A stretch of 36,792 nucleotides of DNA from assembly GCA_900768435.1 (NCBI GenBank), contig CAAGCW010000012.1, forward strand, positions 1 to 36,792, given 5' to 3'. The stretch is from an uncultured Collinsella sp. (lineage in GTDB: Bacteria > Actinomycetota > Coriobacteriia > Coriobacteriales > Coriobacteriaceae). How positions within the stretch are numbered: position 1 is the first letter of the stretch; every line of letters starts with the position of its first letter. Below, piece after piece: positions 17,144 through 24,598 of the stretch. The notes under the pieces are model-generated. The model saw only the letters and a program-made list of their open reading frames with translations, was not told the DNA's origin and searched no databases. Position numbers and translations under genes: made by a program.

Positions 17144-18420
17144 TGATCTTCTCGGTCGAAATGGTCCTTTGGGCAATCCACCACGCCACAACGCTACTCT
17201 TTGGCGTCTTTGCTTCGGCGGCGCTGTGCGGTATCGAAATCAATCGACGCCATGCACTCGAGTTGGTGGGGGTCGGAGCCGCAACCGGCGCTGCCTTTTC
17301 GATCGCCAATGTCGTTGGCGGAGAGCTTTTTGCCCGTCAGGTCTATCCGCTCGTCGTGCACTTGCCGCTTACCGTCTACCTGTGTGCGCGCTACCGCCTG
17401 AGCCCGCTGCTTGCCGTGCTCGGCATTACGAGTGCCTATCTGAGCTGTCAGTTCAGCAATTGGATGGGCATCGCCGCATTTGCCGCAACCGATTCTCAGA
17501 TCGCGTACTATCTGGCGCGCATCGCGACCACACTCGCCGTCTTTGCCGTCCTGTTGCATTGGGCCGGCGACATCGGTCCGCGCTTGGCGATTAAAAGCAC
17601 CACCGAGCTGGGCATCCTTTTAATCCTGCCGCTCGTCTATTACGTCTTTGACTATGCCACCAACGTCTACACCACGCTGTTCCACTCGGGTTCGGTGGTG
17701 ACGGTTGAGTTTTTGGCATTTGCGCTCTGTGCCTTCTATCTTATGTTTCTTGCCGTTTACCTGCGCGAATACGAAGAAAAGGAAACCGCCGAGCGAGAGC
17801 GTTGGATGCTCGAAACCCGCGACAGCGCCGCCATTAAAGAGCTCGAGGCTTGGCGTCAATCTGGGCGCGAGCTGTCGATTCTTCGCCACGATATGCGCCA
17901 CTTCCTACGCGGCCTGGCCACTTTAATTGAGGAGGGCCACACCGACGAGGCGCTCAAACGCATCGATGAGCTCTGCGAAGCCGGCGACCGCACCGCCGTA
18001 CGCCGCTTCTGCGCCAACGAGACCGTAAACATCGCGCTTTCGTCATTCAACTCAGATATCAATAGAAACGGCATTACCGCCAACCTGCGCGCCGCCGTAC
18101 CCGAAACCGTCCACGTAGGTGACGCCGACCTGTTTAGCGTGCTCTCAAATGCCTTGGAAAACGCTATCACCGCCGCAAGCGCCGCACCCCAAGGAAAGCG
18201 ATTCGTCGACCTTGACCTGCGACTTGAGGACGGCCAGCTGTTGCTGTTAGTTTCCAACACGTTTGACCGCGCGCCGCGCATGGTCGACGGCATGCCCGTG
18301 ACCCGGCATGCGGGCCACGGCTTTGGAACCAAGAGCATCAAACTTGCCGTGGAGCGCATGAACGGCAACTGCCAGTTCCGCATTAACGGCGATCGGTTTG
18401 AGCTGCGCGCTGTGATGTAG
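17143..18420 (+). CDS. GHKL sensor histidine kinase (AgrC-like)
   Basis: The 425-aa protein is the cognate kinase of the preceding response regulator. About six hydrophobic membrane segments cover residues 5-205. A charged coiled-coil linker (205-240) follows, then the dimerisation motif LSILRHDMRHFLRG with phosphoacceptor H249. The GHKL ATPase domain has N-box SNALENAI (335-342) and G-box GHGFGTKSI (391-399). This layout matches the AgrC/HPK10 kinases paired with LytTR regulators. It starts at the ATG overlapping the regulator stop. The signal is unknown: there is no AgrB-like protease or peptide gene adjacent, which would be expected of an agr locus. Confidence 0.92.
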   Translation: MIFSVEMVLWAIHHATTLLFGVFASAALCGIEINRRHALELVGVGAATGAAFSIANVVGGELFARQVYPLVVHLPLTVYLCARYRLSPLLAVLGITSAYLSCQFSNWMGIAAFAATDSQIAYYLARIATTLAVFAVLLHWAGDIGPRLAIKSTTELGILLILPLVYYVFDYATNVYTTLFHSGSVVTVEFLAFALCAFYLMFLAVYLREYEEKETAERERWMLETRDSAAIKELEAWRQSGRELSILRHDMRHFLRGLATLIEEGHTDEALKRIDELCEAGDRTAVRRFCANETVNIALSSFNSDINRNGITANLRAAVPETVHVGDADLFSVLSNALENAITAASAAPQGKRFVDLDLRLEDGQLLLLVSNTFDRAPRMVDGMPVTRHAGHGFGTKSIKLAVERMNGNCQFRINGDRFELRAVM

Positions 18421-18484
18421 AAGTACGGCGCCGATCTCGCGGCGCGCCTCGCCCGCCAGGCAATCGCTCGCCGGTGCCGATCCG

Positions 18485-19060
18485 CTACAGTGGAGCGACC
18501 GCCGGGGTCAGCTGCTTGATGTAGGCCCACATGCGCTGCTTGGCCGCTTTGTCGGTCAGCGCCGCCTCAAAGCCATCGAGCGCGAGCACGCGGCGGCCCT
18601 GCACATGGGCGACCAGGCCGGGCTTGAGCATGGCGGTGTCGAAGTCATCAATCGCCACGAGCATATCGGCGTAGGTTTCGCGCATGACATCGGCCGCGCT
18701 GTTATCGAGCAGCAGCACCGTCTCGGGATCCAGAGCCTCAAGCGCCTCGCGGAACAGCTCGCACGGCAGAGTCTCGCCCACCGCGACCGCTCCGTCACCT
18801 GTGCCGGCGACGCTTGCCAGCACGCAAAAATCCTCGGGCGCGTAGCCGATGGCCCCAAGCGCCTTGCGCAACGCCGCGCCATCCGGGCCGGCGGCAAGCT
18901 CGCCACCCGAGCGCTCGGCCTCGTCCAAATCGCCTTTGACCAGCACGATCGGCGAGCACGCGTTGCCCGCGATACGCACGCCACGGACCGCAAGCGATGC
19001 GAGCTCCTGCTCGACCGCCTGGGCGATGGCTTCTTTTTTCTGGCTTTGTGACGTGGACAT
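18485..19060 (-). CDS. Conserved-looking hypothetical protein, 191 aa
   Basis: I do not recognise this family. The start at 19060 has TTGGAG five bases upstream and gives MSTSQSQKKEAIAQAVEQELASLAVRG. The protein is Ala/Leu-rich and acidic, with alternating helices and short strands (RIAGNACSPIVLVKGDLDEAE, GYAPEDFCVLASVAG, PETVLLLDNSAADVMRETYADMLVAIDDF). It ends in a hydrophobic proline-containing tail (YIKQLTPAVAPL). It has no signal peptide, membrane segment or metal motif. The mixed alpha/beta pattern and the phrase CVLASVAG suggest a compact cytoplasmic domain. It is divergent from thioredoxin with a 136-base gap between the starts, so the two may share a regulatory region. The 65-base gap after the kinase gene holds nothing clear. 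Confidence 0.7.
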   Translation of the reverse strand: MSTSQSQKKEAIAQAVEQELASLAVRGVRIAGNACSPIVLVKGDLDEAERSGGELAAGPDGAALRKALGAIGYAPEDFCVLASVAGTGDGAVAVGETLPCELFREALEALDPETVLLLDNSAADVMRETYADMLVAIDDFDTAMLKPGLVAHVQGRRVLALDGFEAALTDKAAKQRMWAYIKQLTPAVAPL

Positions 19061-19196
19061 GCGCTCTCCAATCGTTTGCGTGCCCACCATTATATAAAAG
19101 AGCTGCCCGCGAGTGGTTGCTTTGCGGGCGGCTGGGTATAAGCACGGTCGTACTGAGTTTTACGCGGCTGAGCCGCGTCGCATTATGGAGGTCACC

Positions 19197-19517
19197 ATGG
19201 CTGACATTAAGCAGATTACCCCCGAGAACTTCGATTCCGTCGTTAGCGACAACCTTCCCGTGCTGGTTGATTTTTGGGCGCCCTGGTGCGGGCCCTGCCG
19301 ATCGCTCTCGCCCATCGTGGACGAGGTAGCCGACGAGCTGGCCGGCAAGCTTGCCGTTGCCAAGTGCAACGTCGATGACAATCAGGACCTGGCCATGAAG
19401 TTTGGCGTCATGAGCATCCCCACGCTGGTTGTCTTTAAGAACGGTGAGGAGGTCGACCGCTCGGTCGGCGCGCTGCCCAAGGCAAGGCTGCAGGCACTGC
19501 TGGAGAAGCACCTGTAA
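19197..19517 (+). CDS. trxA: Thioredoxin
   Basis: Thioredoxin is the small dithiol reductant that serves ribonucleotide reductase, peroxiredoxins and protein disulfides in the cytoplasm. The 106-aa protein has the standard length and the active site WAPWCGPCR (about 28-36). The cis-proline follows in MSIPTLVVFKNGEEV (about 73-87). The ATG at 19197 lies five bases after GGAGG; an in-frame ATG four codons upstream is less well placed because the ribosome binding site overlaps it. A CGCGG/CCGCG palindrome in the leader (19162-19176) and a terminator about 110 bases after the stop bracket the gene. No thioredoxin reductase is adjacent. Confidence 0.96.
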   Translation: MADIKQITPENFDSVVSDNLPVLVDFWAPWCGPCRSLSPIVDEVADELAGKLAVAKCNVDDNQDLAMKFGVMSIPTLVVFKNGEEVDRSVGALPKARLQALLEKHL

Positions 19518-19627
19518 TACACCGGTCGTGCGCTGCCGTCCATGAGCGGTTTTGCACCGCTCGCCGGAGAGCCGGGCGCGCCGCCCGCGACCACGGATAG
19601 TATGGTAGTCACAAACAGCCCCCAGTG

Positions 19628-19660
19628 AACGGGTGCGGGTCAGACGGACTCGCACCCGTT
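19628..19660 (+). terminator. Terminator downstream of trxA
   Basis: AACGGGTGCG (19628-19637) pairs perfectly with CGCACCCGTT (19651-19660), continued inward by GTC/GAC with bulges. TTTTC follows on the plus strand. It lies 111 bases after the trxA stop and just before the nikR gene cluster. Confidence 0.7.
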
Positions 19661-19736
19661 TTCTTATGCAGCGATGCGCAAAGCAGGCGTAGTAAAATCT
19701 AAACCACTGGACAGACCCGCGCAAAAGGAGATTCCC

Positions 19737-19985
19737 ATGCATGACGTCGGAATGAACATGAGCCAGCTTGCCATGAGCGTCAAGCAGGTCGACGACACGA
19801 TCGAGCTCGCCCACGAGTGGAGCCATCAGCTGCTGCATGCGACCGAGAATTTTGACATGGAGCGCATTGGCGCCAAGCTCGAAGCTGCCATGGCCGCACT
19901 GCACGAGGCGCACGACGCGCTCGAGGGCTACGAGGAAGCCATCGAGGCCGACCACAACTCCGTCGGCTCCGTAAAGCTGGTGTAG
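19737..19985 (+). CDS. 82-aa His-containing helical protein upstream of nikR
   Basis: I do not recognise this protein. The ATG at 19737 follows AAAAGGAG at good spacing. The sequence is almost entirely predicted helix with heptad-like spacing (QVDDTIELAHEWSHQLLHATENF, then KLEAAMAALHEAHDALEGYEEAIE). It is acidic and contains seven or so histidines, several spaced as H-x3-H or H-x2-H. It ends one base before the GTG start of nikR, so the two are translationally coupled. The histidine content and the nickel-regulator context make a metal-related role plausible, but this is inference; a simple helical-bundle protein of unknown role is equally possible. It heads the nikR-hyp gene block. Confidence 0.75.
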   Translation: MHDVGMNMSQLAMSVKQVDDTIELAHEWSHQLLHATENFDMERIGAKLEAAMAALHEAHDALEGYEEAIEADHNSVGSVKLV

Positions 19986-19986
19986 G

Positions 19987-20496
19987 GTGTCCGAGCACGA
20001 ACACGCACACGGCTGCGGGCACGACCACCGCAACGGCACGGGCGATGAGGCGAGCTGCCGTTGCGGCGGCGGCTCCGAGCTGGTCCGTTTTTCGGTCACC
20101 GCGCCCGATGACCTACTGCGCCGCTTTGACGAGCAGATCGCGCGCCGCGGCGACGTGGCCAACCGCTCCGAGGCCGTGCGCGACCTGATTCGCGCCTCAA
20201 TCGCCAAAGAGCAGATGCGCACGCCCGATGAGCACGTTATCGGGTCGCTCACTATGATCTACGACCATCACACCGGCGACCTGACGCGCCGCTTGGACGA
20301 GGTGCAGCACGACTACACCGACGAAATCGTATCGACGATGCACGTGCATCTGGATCACCACAACTGTCTGGAGATTCTGGCGCTCAAGGGTCGCGGCGAG
20401 CGCGTCTACGAACTGGCCGACCGACTGCTGGGCCTGCGCGGCGTTAAGCACGGCGAGCTCACCTGCGCCGCCACCAAGCAGAGCCTGGGGCTGTAG
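19987..20496 (+). CDS. nikR: Nickel-responsive regulator NikR with His/Cys-rich N-terminal extension
   Basis: NikR is a tetrameric ribbon-helix-helix repressor that binds Ni(II) and represses nickel uptake or regulates nickel enzymes. The 169-aa protein has the RHH domain at about 32-75 (LVRFSVTAPDDLLRRFDEQI ... NRSEAVRDLIRASI). The ACT-like metal domain has ligands H108, H119, H121 and C127, whose spacing (11, 2, 6) is that of E. coli NikR H76-H87-H89-C95. It is longer than the usual 130-140 aa because of an N-terminal stretch with HEHAHGCGHDH and a CRC pair (residues 3-26), a possible extra metal-binding arm. The GTG start follows the previous stop by one base. The gene precedes hypF by 42 bases, tying nickel sensing to [NiFe]-hydrogenase maturation. 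Confidence 0.93.
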   Translation: MSEHEHAHGCGHDHRNGTGDEASCRCGGGSELVRFSVTAPDDLLRRFDEQIARRGDVANRSEAVRDLIRASIAKEQMRTPDEHVIGSLTMIYDHHTGDLTRRLDEVQHDYTDEIVSTMHVHLDHHNCLEILALKGRGERVYELADRLLGLRGVKHGELTCAATKQSLGL

Positions 20497-20538
20497 CGCA
20501 CCTGTCCCTATTTGGTCGGTTTTGATGAGGGGTGTCGC

Positions 20539-23007
20539 ATGCGGCATGTGCATATTCATGTAATGGGCATTGTGCAGGGCGTTGGCATGCGACCGTTTGT
20601 GTATCGCGAGGCCATGGCGCATGGCATTTGCGGATGGGTGCTCAACGCGGGCGACGGCGTGCATATCGAGGCGCACGCCTGTGCCGAGGCGGTTGACGGA
20701 TTTGTCGCTGCTCTTTCTGAGCATGCGCCCGCGGCGGCTCGTGTTGAGCGAGTCGATATTGCGGATTTGGAGCCTGGCGGCTGGGGCGCTGCCGATGAGC
20801 AGGGCTTTCGTATTGTGGCATCGCAGGACCAGACCGCGCACACGACGCTCGTCTCGCCCGATATCGCCACCTGCGATGATTGTCTGCGCGAGTTGTTCAA
20901 TCCCGCCGATCGGCGCTATCACTACCCCTTTATCAACTGCACTAACTGCGGCCCACGCTTTACCATCATCCGGTCGCTGCCTTATGACCGAGCGGCCACG
21001 TCGATGGATTGTTTTCCCATGTGTCCCAAGTGCGCCGCGGAGTATGCCGACCCACTCGACCGGCGTTTTCACGCGCAGCCCGATGCCTGCTTTGATTGCG
21101 GGCCGCATATTACTTGGCGCGAGGCTGTGAACGGCGATGCGTGCGGGAATTCGTCCGCGACACCGGCCGTCGGCACCACGCGCGAGACCAGCGACGCCAT
21201 TATCGACCGCTGTGTTGAGCTGCTGGCCGGTGGCGGTATCGTCGCCATCAAGGGTCTGGGCGGATTTCACTTGGCATGCGACGCTTCCAACGAGCAGGCG
21301 GTAGCCGAGCTTCGCCGCCGCAAACGCCGCAGCAACAAACCGCTTGCCGTTATGGTACGCGACCTTGCCGACGCTGAACGCCTGTGCCATGTCAACGACG
21401 TTGCACGCGGCTTGCTGGCCGGCAGCATTCGCCCCATTGTGCTGCTGCGCCGACGTGCTGCTTGCGAGAGCGGCGGCTCCCCCGACGCCCTCGCGCTCGC
21501 GCCGTCCGTCGCGCACGACCTTCCAGAGCTCGGTGTTATGCTCCCCTACACCCCGCTTCAGCATCTGTTGCTTGCCGCGGCAGAAGCCCGCGGTATGCAC
21601 GCGCTCGTCATGACCAGCGGAAACCTGAGCGAAGAGCCCATCGAGACCGATGACGATCTTGCCTGGGAGCGCCTCGTTGCCGCCGGCATCGCCGATGCGT
21701 TGCTCGGCAACGACCGCGCGATCCTCTCGCGCTACGACGACTCTGTAGTGCGCGTGGTCGACGGCGCCGTTATGCCCGTACGCCGCGCTCGCGGATATGC
21801 ACCCCAGCCGTTGCCGTTGCCGGCGCTCGACGGCGCTCCGTCCTGCGTGCTCGCCTGCGGGCCACAACAAAAGGCCACGATTGCGCTCACGCGTGAAGGG
21901 ACGAACGGCGAGGCAACCTGTTTTGTGTCGCAGCATATCGGCGATGTTGAAAACGGCGAGACCTTCGATGCCTGGAACGCCGCGCGCACGCGCTTGGAAG
22001 ATCTCTTTGACTTGGCGCCCGCCGCCTTGGCCTGCGATTTGCACCCCAGCTATCTATCGAGCCAGTGGGCGCGCGAGCAGGCACGGGAGCACAATCTGCC
22101 GCTCGTCGAGGTGCAGCACCATCATGCGCATATCGCGAGCGTAATGGCCGAGGCCATCGCCGCGGGCCAGCTTACAACCGACGCGCGTGTCCTTGGCATC
22201 GCCTTTGACGGCACCGGCGCCGGCACCGATGGGACCATTTGGGGCGGCGAGTTTCTTGTTGCCGGCCTTGGCGGCTTTGAGCGCGCCGCGCATTTGCTCA
22301 CCTGGGCGCTCCCCGGCGGGGCGGCCTCCGTGCGCGACGCCCGCCGCAACGCCTTTGCCCTGCTCAGTGAGCTCGGTCTGCTCGAGCACCCAGGCGCCGC
22401 TCGGCTTTTGGGCAGCCTCGACGAGCAAACGCGCAGCGTGACAGCCACCATGATCGAGCACGGCATCAACAGCCCGCGCACCAGCAGCATGGGGCGTCTC
22501 TTTGATGCCGCGGCAGCAATTCTGGGCATTTGCGGCCAGGCAACCTACGAGGGCGAACCCGCCATCGAGCTCGAAGCCGCCGCTTGGCGTGCACTGGACA
22601 GCGAAATCGCCCGTTTTCCCGACGACAACGCCGGCTATTCCGCATCTGACCCATCGTGGCTGGACGGCCCCTATGTTCTGAACCAGAAAGCACTCTTTGA
22701 GGCACTTTTGGAGGGAAATGAAGCCGAAGCGACCGCCGACAGGCTCGCACTCGACTTCCATGTCTCCGTCGCGCGCTCCTCGGCGCACATCGCCAGCGAA
22801 ATATGCGCCCGAGAGGGCATCGACACCGTCGCCCTCTCGGGCGGCGTGTTCATGAACCGACTTCTGCTTCAGCTCCTCACCCGCGAGCTCAAAAGCGCAG
22901 GCCTTACCGTACTTGTCCCCCGCACCGTGCCCGTCAATGACGGCTGTATCGCCTACGGTCAGGCGGCGGTCGCAAGCGCTCGTCTTGCGCAGATTGCATC
23001 GCAGTAG
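20539..23007 (+). CDS. hypF: Carbamoyltransferase HypF
   Basis: HypF makes carbamoyl-adenylate from carbamoyl phosphate and ATP and transfers the carbamoyl group to the C-terminal cysteine of HypE, the source of the CN ligands of [NiFe]-hydrogenase. The 822-aa protein has an N-terminal acylphosphatase domain (about 1-93, GIVQGVGMRPF). Two zinc fingers follow with exact family spacing: C112/C115-C134/C137 and C162/C165-C184/C187. A YrdC-like domain (about 215-400) and a Kae1/TobZ-like domain with VEVQHHHAHIASVMAE and FDGTGAGTDGTIWGGE come next, then the C-terminal ALSGGVFMNRLL. The ATG at 20539 has GAGGGG upstream. It follows nikR and precedes hypC after a 134-base gap. Confidence 0.97.
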   Translation: MRHVHIHVMGIVQGVGMRPFVYREAMAHGICGWVLNAGDGVHIEAHACAEAVDGFVAALSEHAPAAARVERVDIADLEPGGWGAADEQGFRIVASQDQTAHTTLVSPDIATCDDCLRELFNPADRRYHYPFINCTNCGPRFTIIRSLPYDRAATSMDCFPMCPKCAAEYADPLDRRFHAQPDACFDCGPHITWREAVNGDACGNSSATPAVGTTRETSDAIIDRCVELLAGGGIVAIKGLGGFHLACDASNEQAVAELRRRKRRSNKPLAVMVRDLADAERLCHVNDVARGLLAGSIRPIVLLRRRAACESGGSPDALALAPSVAHDLPELGVMLPYTPLQHLLLAAAEARGMHALVMTSGNLSEEPIETDDDLAWERLVAAGIADALLGNDRAILSRYDDSVVRVVDGAVMPVRRARGYAPQPLPLPALDGAPSCVLACGPQQKATIALTREGTNGEATCFVSQHIGDVENGETFDAWNAARTRLEDLFDLAPAALACDLHPSYLSSQWAREQAREHNLPLVEVQHHHAHIASVMAEAIAAGQLTTDARVLGIAFDGTGAGTDGTIWGGEFLVAGLGGFERAAHLLTWALPGGAASVRDARRNAFALLSELGLLEHPGAARLLGSLDEQTRSVTATMIEHGINSPRTSSMGRLFDAAAAILGICGQATYEGEPAIELEAAAWRALDSEIARFPDDNAGYSASDPSWLDGPYVLNQKALFEALLEGNEAEATADRLALDFHVSVARSSAHIASEICAREGIDTVALSGGVFMNRLLLQLLTRELKSAGLTVLVPRTVPVNDGCIAYGQAAVASARLAQIASQ

Positions 23008-23141
23008 CTCGCCCTCACACGCCGCTGTGCCCAGCCGTCTCACAGGCGTAACGCGTTTGCCCGCGAACCCCGCGAGCGCTACCATCAACTGATGGATTAT
23101 TAAGCGCCCATCCAGCGCAAAGCGTCTAAAAGGGGAACAAT

Positions 23142-23402
23142 ATGTGCCTTGCCGTTCCCGGCAAAATAGTCAAACGCGACGACGACCTCAAGGCCACCGT
23201 CGACATGATGGGCATCGAGCGCCCCGTGTCGCTGCGACTCGTGCCGACGGCGCAGGTTGGCGACTATATTCTCGTACACGCCGGCTTTGGCATCCAGATC
23301 GTCGACGAGCAAGAAGCGCAGGAGACGCTCGACCTGGTTAACACCATGACCGAACTGGCCGAAGAAGATCACCTGGCCACTAACCCGGCCGAGGCATACT
23401 AG
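23142..23402 (+). CDS. hypC: Hydrogenase maturation chaperone HypC
   Basis: HypC, with HypD, forms the scaffold on which the Fe(CN)2CO group of [NiFe]-hydrogenase is built and delivers it to the large subunit. The 86-aa protein starts MCLAVPGKI; after Met removal the invariant Cys2 is N-terminal. The small beta-barrel (about 2-60) and short C-terminal helix fit the family. AGGGGAAC precedes the ATG. Its stop overlaps the hypD GTG by one base (TAGTG). The 134-base gap after hypF contains a CCATCA/TGATGG inverted repeat (23082-23095) that could be an operator or attenuating hairpin. Confidence 0.96.
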   Translation: MCLAVPGKIVKRDDDLKATVDMMGIERPVSLRLVPTAQVGDYILVHAGFGIQIVDEQEAQETLDLVNTMTELAEEDHLATNPAEAY

Positions 23403-24514
23403 TGGCGGCCGGACAGCCGGCTCGCTCCGGTATCGACTTTTCGGCATTTCGCGATTCCAAGCTGGCCCGCGAGCTCATCGAACGCATCCGTGAACTCGTC
23501 GGCGACCGCACCATCAACCTTATGGAAGTCTGCGGCACGCACACCGTGAGCATTGGTCGCTATGGCTTTCGCTCCATTATGCCGGCGGGGCTCAAGCTGC
23601 TGAGCGGCCCGGGTTGCCCCGTCTGCGTTACCGCCAACCGCGATATCGACCATGCAATCGCGCTCGCCAACATAGACGGCGCCATCATCACCACCTTTGG
23701 CGACATGATGCGCGTGCCTGGATCGTCCACCTCGCTCGCCGCGCAAAAGGCGGCAGGGCGCGACATCCGCATTGTCTACTCACCACTCGACGCACTCGAC
23801 ATCGCTGAGCAAAACCCCGACCGCCCGGTTATCTTTATGGGTGTGGGCTTTGAAACCACCACCCCCACCATCGCCGCCGCCATTTTGGAGGCAGACGCAC
23901 GCGGGCTCCAGAACTTCTCGGTCTACTGCGCCCATAAGACCACGCCGCCGGCGCTGCGCGCCATCGCCAACGATCCCGAGACCACTATCGACGGCTTTAT
24001 CCTGCCGGGCCACGTCGCCACTATCACGGGCTTAGCCCCTTTTGGCTTTTTGGTCGACGAGTTTAAGACCCCGGGCGTGGTTACGGGATTTGAGCCGGTC
24101 GACATTCTGCAGGGCATTTGCATGCTGGTCCAGATGGTTGTCGAGGGGCAGCCCGCGATCGACAACGCCTACCGTCGCGGCGTCAATGCCGACGGCAATC
24201 CCGTGGCGCGCCAGCTGGTCGAGCAGGTATTTGAGCCGTGCGATACCACATGGCGCGGGCTGGGGCCGATTGCCAACTCGGGCCTTTCCATCCGCCCCGA
24301 ATTCTCGCGCTTTGATGCCCGCACCCGCTTTGACGTGTCCATCGAGCCGACGGTCGAGCCACGCGGATGCCGCTGCGGCGACGTGCTGCGCGGGGCCATT
24401 ACGCCGAGCAGCTGCCCTCTGTTCGGTCACGCTTGTACGCCCGAGCATCCCGTCGGCCCCTGCATGGTGAGCTCCGAGGGCAGCTGCGCAGCATATTTCC
24501 GCTACCGAGGCTAA
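23402..24514 (+). CDS. hypD: Hydrogenase maturation protein HypD
   Basis: HypD carries a [4Fe-4S] cluster and, with HypC and HypE, assembles the Fe(CN)2CO moiety. The 370-aa protein has the expected length. Signatures include MEVCGTHTVSIGRYG, LSGPGCPVCVT, the GFETTTPTIA segment and PGHVATITG. A C-terminal cysteine-rich cluster region follows (RGCRCGDVLRGAITPSSCPLFGHAC ... GPCMVSSEGSCAAYF). It starts at a GTG overlapping the hypC stop. A hairpin module related to the composite repeat begins two bases after its TAA stop. Confidence 0.97.
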   Translation: MAAGQPARSGIDFSAFRDSKLARELIERIRELVGDRTINLMEVCGTHTVSIGRYGFRSIMPAGLKLLSGPGCPVCVTANRDIDHAIALANIDGAIITTFGDMMRVPGSSTSLAAQKAAGRDIRIVYSPLDALDIAEQNPDRPVIFMGVGFETTTPTIAAAILEADARGLQNFSVYCAHKTTPPALRAIANDPETTIDGFILPGHVATITGLAPFGFLVDEFKTPGVVTGFEPVDILQGICMLVQMVVEGQPAIDNAYRRGVNADGNPVARQLVEQVFEPCDTTWRGLGPIANSGLSIRPEFSRFDARTRFDVSIEPTVEPRGCRCGDVLRGAITPSSCPLFGHACTPEHPVGPCMVSSEGSCAAYFRYRG

Positions 24515-24516
24515 TA

Positions 24517-24560
24517 GGTTCCGCCGTTCTAACGAACGGCGGACCGGTCGACGCTGCGCC
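24517..24560 (+). repeat. Stop-adjacent hairpin module, copy D (hypD-hypE gap)
   Basis: A hairpin with arms CCGCCGTTC and GAACGGCGG and a TAAC loop begins two bases after the hypD stop and is followed by TCGACGCTGCGCC. This is the same hairpin-plus-linker order, in the same orientation to the upstream gene, as in composite repeats A, B and C. The second, longer hairpin is missing. It lies within the hyp operon and may adjust hypE expression. Confidence 0.75.
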
Positions 24561-24598
24561 TCACCCATATAATTCCACCCACGATTGGAGTTTTCGAT

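Noticed and set aside
17143..18420. agr-type quorum-sensing locus
   Set aside because: The kinase and regulator fit, but there is no AgrB-like protease or precursor peptide gene in the neighbourhood.
20197..22044. 615-codon minus frame opposite nikR and hypF
   Set aside because: Covered by motif-complete nikR and hypF; no family signature in the frame.
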